NCBI GenBank assembly: GCA_900547035.1
Contig: URFM01000001.1
Span: 62,001-126,000, forward strand
Direction of reading: 5' to 3'
Length of the DNA stretch: 64,000 bases
Source: an uncultured Clostridium sp.
Lineage (GTDB): Bacteria > Bacillota > Clostridia > Lachnospirales > Lachnospiraceae
Of this stretch, positions 62,968-64,000 are shown piece by piece. Each line of letters begins with the position of its first letter. Positions within the stretch are counted from its first letter, which is position 1. The position numbers were made by a program, and so were the translations under genes. The notes below the pieces were generated by a model. That model made no database searches and was not told the origin of the DNA. It was given only the letters and a program-made list of their open reading frames with translations.

Positions 62968-63852
62968 TTAGATCAGTCCGTACGCCTTCATCGCGGCTCT
63001 CAAAATTTCCTGATTCTCCGGTTCCATTTCTGTCAGGGGCATACGCAGAGGCCCTGTACTTTTACCCATAATCTTAAAGGCTGCCTTTACCGGAATAGGA
63101 TTCACTTCACAGAACAGAGCTTTAATCAACGGAATAGCCTCCAGCTGCAGGCGGCAGCTCTCTTTCACATTTCCGCTCATAAATTCCTGACAGATCTGGT
63201 GGGTCTGTCTGGGGGCAATGTTGGAAAGGACAGAGATTACTCCCTTGCCTCCTAAGGACATCAGCGGTACGGTCTGATCGTCATTTCCGGAGTACAAATC
63301 AAGCTTTCCGTCTGTCAGGCTCATCAGTTCAGCCGCCTCGGAAATATTGCCTGTAGCCTCCTTCACTCCGACGATATTATCCACCTGGGTCAACATGGCC
63401 GCAAGGGTGACAGGCTTAATATTTACCCCCGTCCTGCTGGGAATATTGTAAACAATCATAGGGATCTTCACAGAATTTGCAACCGCGGTAAAATGAGCGA
63501 TCAATCCCTTCTGTGTGGCTTTATTGTAGTAGGGAGATACCACCAGAATTCCATCTGCGCCTCTTTTCTCCGCTTCCTGGGAAAGGTAAATTGCCGTCTC
63601 CGTGCAGTTGGAGCCAGTTCCGGCAATCACCGGAATTCTCCCTTTAGTCACCTGACAAACATAAGAAATCACATCTAAATGCTCTTCATGGGTCATGGTG
63701 GAGGCTTCTCCCGTGGTACCACAGGCTACAATGGCGTCCGTTCCGCCCGCAATCTGCTCCTCTACCAGCTCCTCCAGCCGATTGTAATCAATCTCACCGT
63801 TGTCCTGAAAAGGCGTAACCAAAGCCACGCCCGCGCCTTCAAAAATGGCCAT
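62968..63852 (-). CDS. dapA: 4-hydroxy-tetrahydrodipicolinate synthase
   Basis: DapA condenses pyruvate and aspartate semialdehyde. The 294-residue protein starts MAIFEGAGVALVTPFQDNGE and contains CGTTGEASTMTHEEH, VIAGTGSNCTETAI, YNIPSRTGVNI with the catalytic Tyr, and GVKEATGNI with the Schiff-base Lys. The start at 63852 has AGGAG nine nt upstream. Upstream lies a terminator and the end of a lysine riboswitch, so expression is probably lysine-repressed. Confidence 0.97.
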   Translation of the reverse strand: MAIFEGAGVALVTPFQDNGEIDYNRLEELVEEQIAGGTDAIVACGTTGEASTMTHEEHLDVISYVCQVTKGRIPVIAGTGSNCTETAIYLSQEAEKRGADGILVVSPYYNKATQKGLIAHFTAVANSVKIPMIVYNIPSRTGVNIKPVTLAAMLTQVDNIVGVKEATGNISEAAELMSLTDGKLDLYSGNDDQTVPLMSLGGKGVISVLSNIAPRQTHQICQEFMSGNVKESCRLQLEAIPLIKALFCEVNPIPVKAAFKIMGKSTGPLRMPLTEMEPENQEILRAAMKAYGLI

Positions 63853-63911
63853 ATTCCTTCTCTCCTTTTTCTGTTGGGTCTGAAAATTGCTGCTCCGAAC
63901 TACTTGCAAAA

Positions 63912-63939
63912 CAAAAAGAGCTGACGGAAAGCCAGCCCT
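63912..63939 (-). terminator. Attenuator terminator before dapA
   Basis: AGGGCTGGC and GTCAGCTCT (minus strand, 63939-63917) pair over 9 bp with two G-U pairs and are followed by TTTTTG. It lies between the riboswitch and dapA, the expected place for a riboswitch-controlled terminator. Confidence 0.75.
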
Positions 63940-64000
63940 TCATTCATCAATCCAATCTTTCTCCAGGTAGCTCACCATCCTTTTGAGGATGACAGTTATA
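63940..64000 (-). promoter_or_regulatory. Lysine riboswitch (L box), 3' part
   Basis: At the window edge the minus strand reads ACTGTCATCC, loop TCAAAA, GGATGG, then GAGCTACCTGG. This matches the closing P5 segment of L boxes (CTGTCA-stem-TGGAGxGCTATC in Bacillus lysC). The rest is outside the window. The match is from memory of the consensus; the context, just before a terminator and dapA, supports it. Confidence 0.65.

Overview
The window looks like chromosome from a spore-forming, Gram-positive member of the Clostridia, most likely a Lachnospiraceae (Clostridium cluster XIVa) relative. The evidence is the GC content of roughly 50%, strong AGGAGG-type ribosome sites, sigma-A promoters with 17-nt spacers, the sporulation pair yqfC-yqfD, a membrane pyrophosphatase, ABC-F, feoAB, rex, and gene orders typical of that family (DUF512-der-plsY-gpsA; nnr-alr-mazF; rplS-lepB-rbgA-rnhB-yraN). 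Almost all genes lie on the minus strand. The species cannot be named from the sequence alone. I saw no rRNA, tRNA, CRISPR array, complete insertion sequence or prophage.

Layout in plus coordinates: an ABC-transporter lipoprotein gene cut by the window edge (1-216); gpsA, plsY, der and a DUF512 radical-SAM protein (0.4-4.9 kb); hppA facing prs, with divergent promoters between them (5-8.8 kb); pgeF, then yraN, rnhB, rbgA, lepB, rplS, trmD, mutS and miaB (8.9-17.8 kb). A decayed accessory patch follows (17.9-21.8 kb). It holds a PH-domain protein, a GNAT pseudogene, a DUF2798-like fragment, an iron-sulfur gene pair, an XRE/membrane-protein pair and a frameshifted TetR gene. Then come a second lepB and the proA-proB region with two FAD oxidoreductases (21.8-28.6 kb); a BofC-like protein, ybeY, phoH, yqfD and yqfC (28.6-32.3 kb); a DUF4397 surface protein; feoAB, yebC and a CNNM-type protein; mazF, alr, nnr, acpS and rex (38.8-43.2 kb); an ABC-F ATPase; a ribU remnant; and a 1,746-residue repeat surface protein with a Sel1-like partner and a divergent XRE regulator (46.6-52.7 kb). 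The window ends with purA, a LysR/methyltransferase/PHP/kinase group, purB-purF-purC, two small envelope proteins, and dapB-dapA behind a lysine riboswitch whose 5' part lies beyond the edge.

Most genes are housekeeping: phospholipid precursors (gpsA, plsY), purine synthesis fed by PRPP (prs, purC, purF, purB, purA), proline (proA, proB), diaminopimelate/lysine (dapA, dapB), ribosome and tRNA maturation (der, rbgA, ybeY, trmD, miaB, rplS), and redox or iron homeostasis (rex, feoAB, rubredoxin-ferredoxin pair). The less ordinary features are the surface-protein cassette at 46.6-52.7 kb, a dispersed family of intergenic inverted repeats with an AACTGTTCAGGACGG-like arm (several in 5' leaders), pseudogenes that show recent gene decay, a gene-order junction between mutS and trmD, and a C-terminal extension of acpS that overlaps nnr out of frame.
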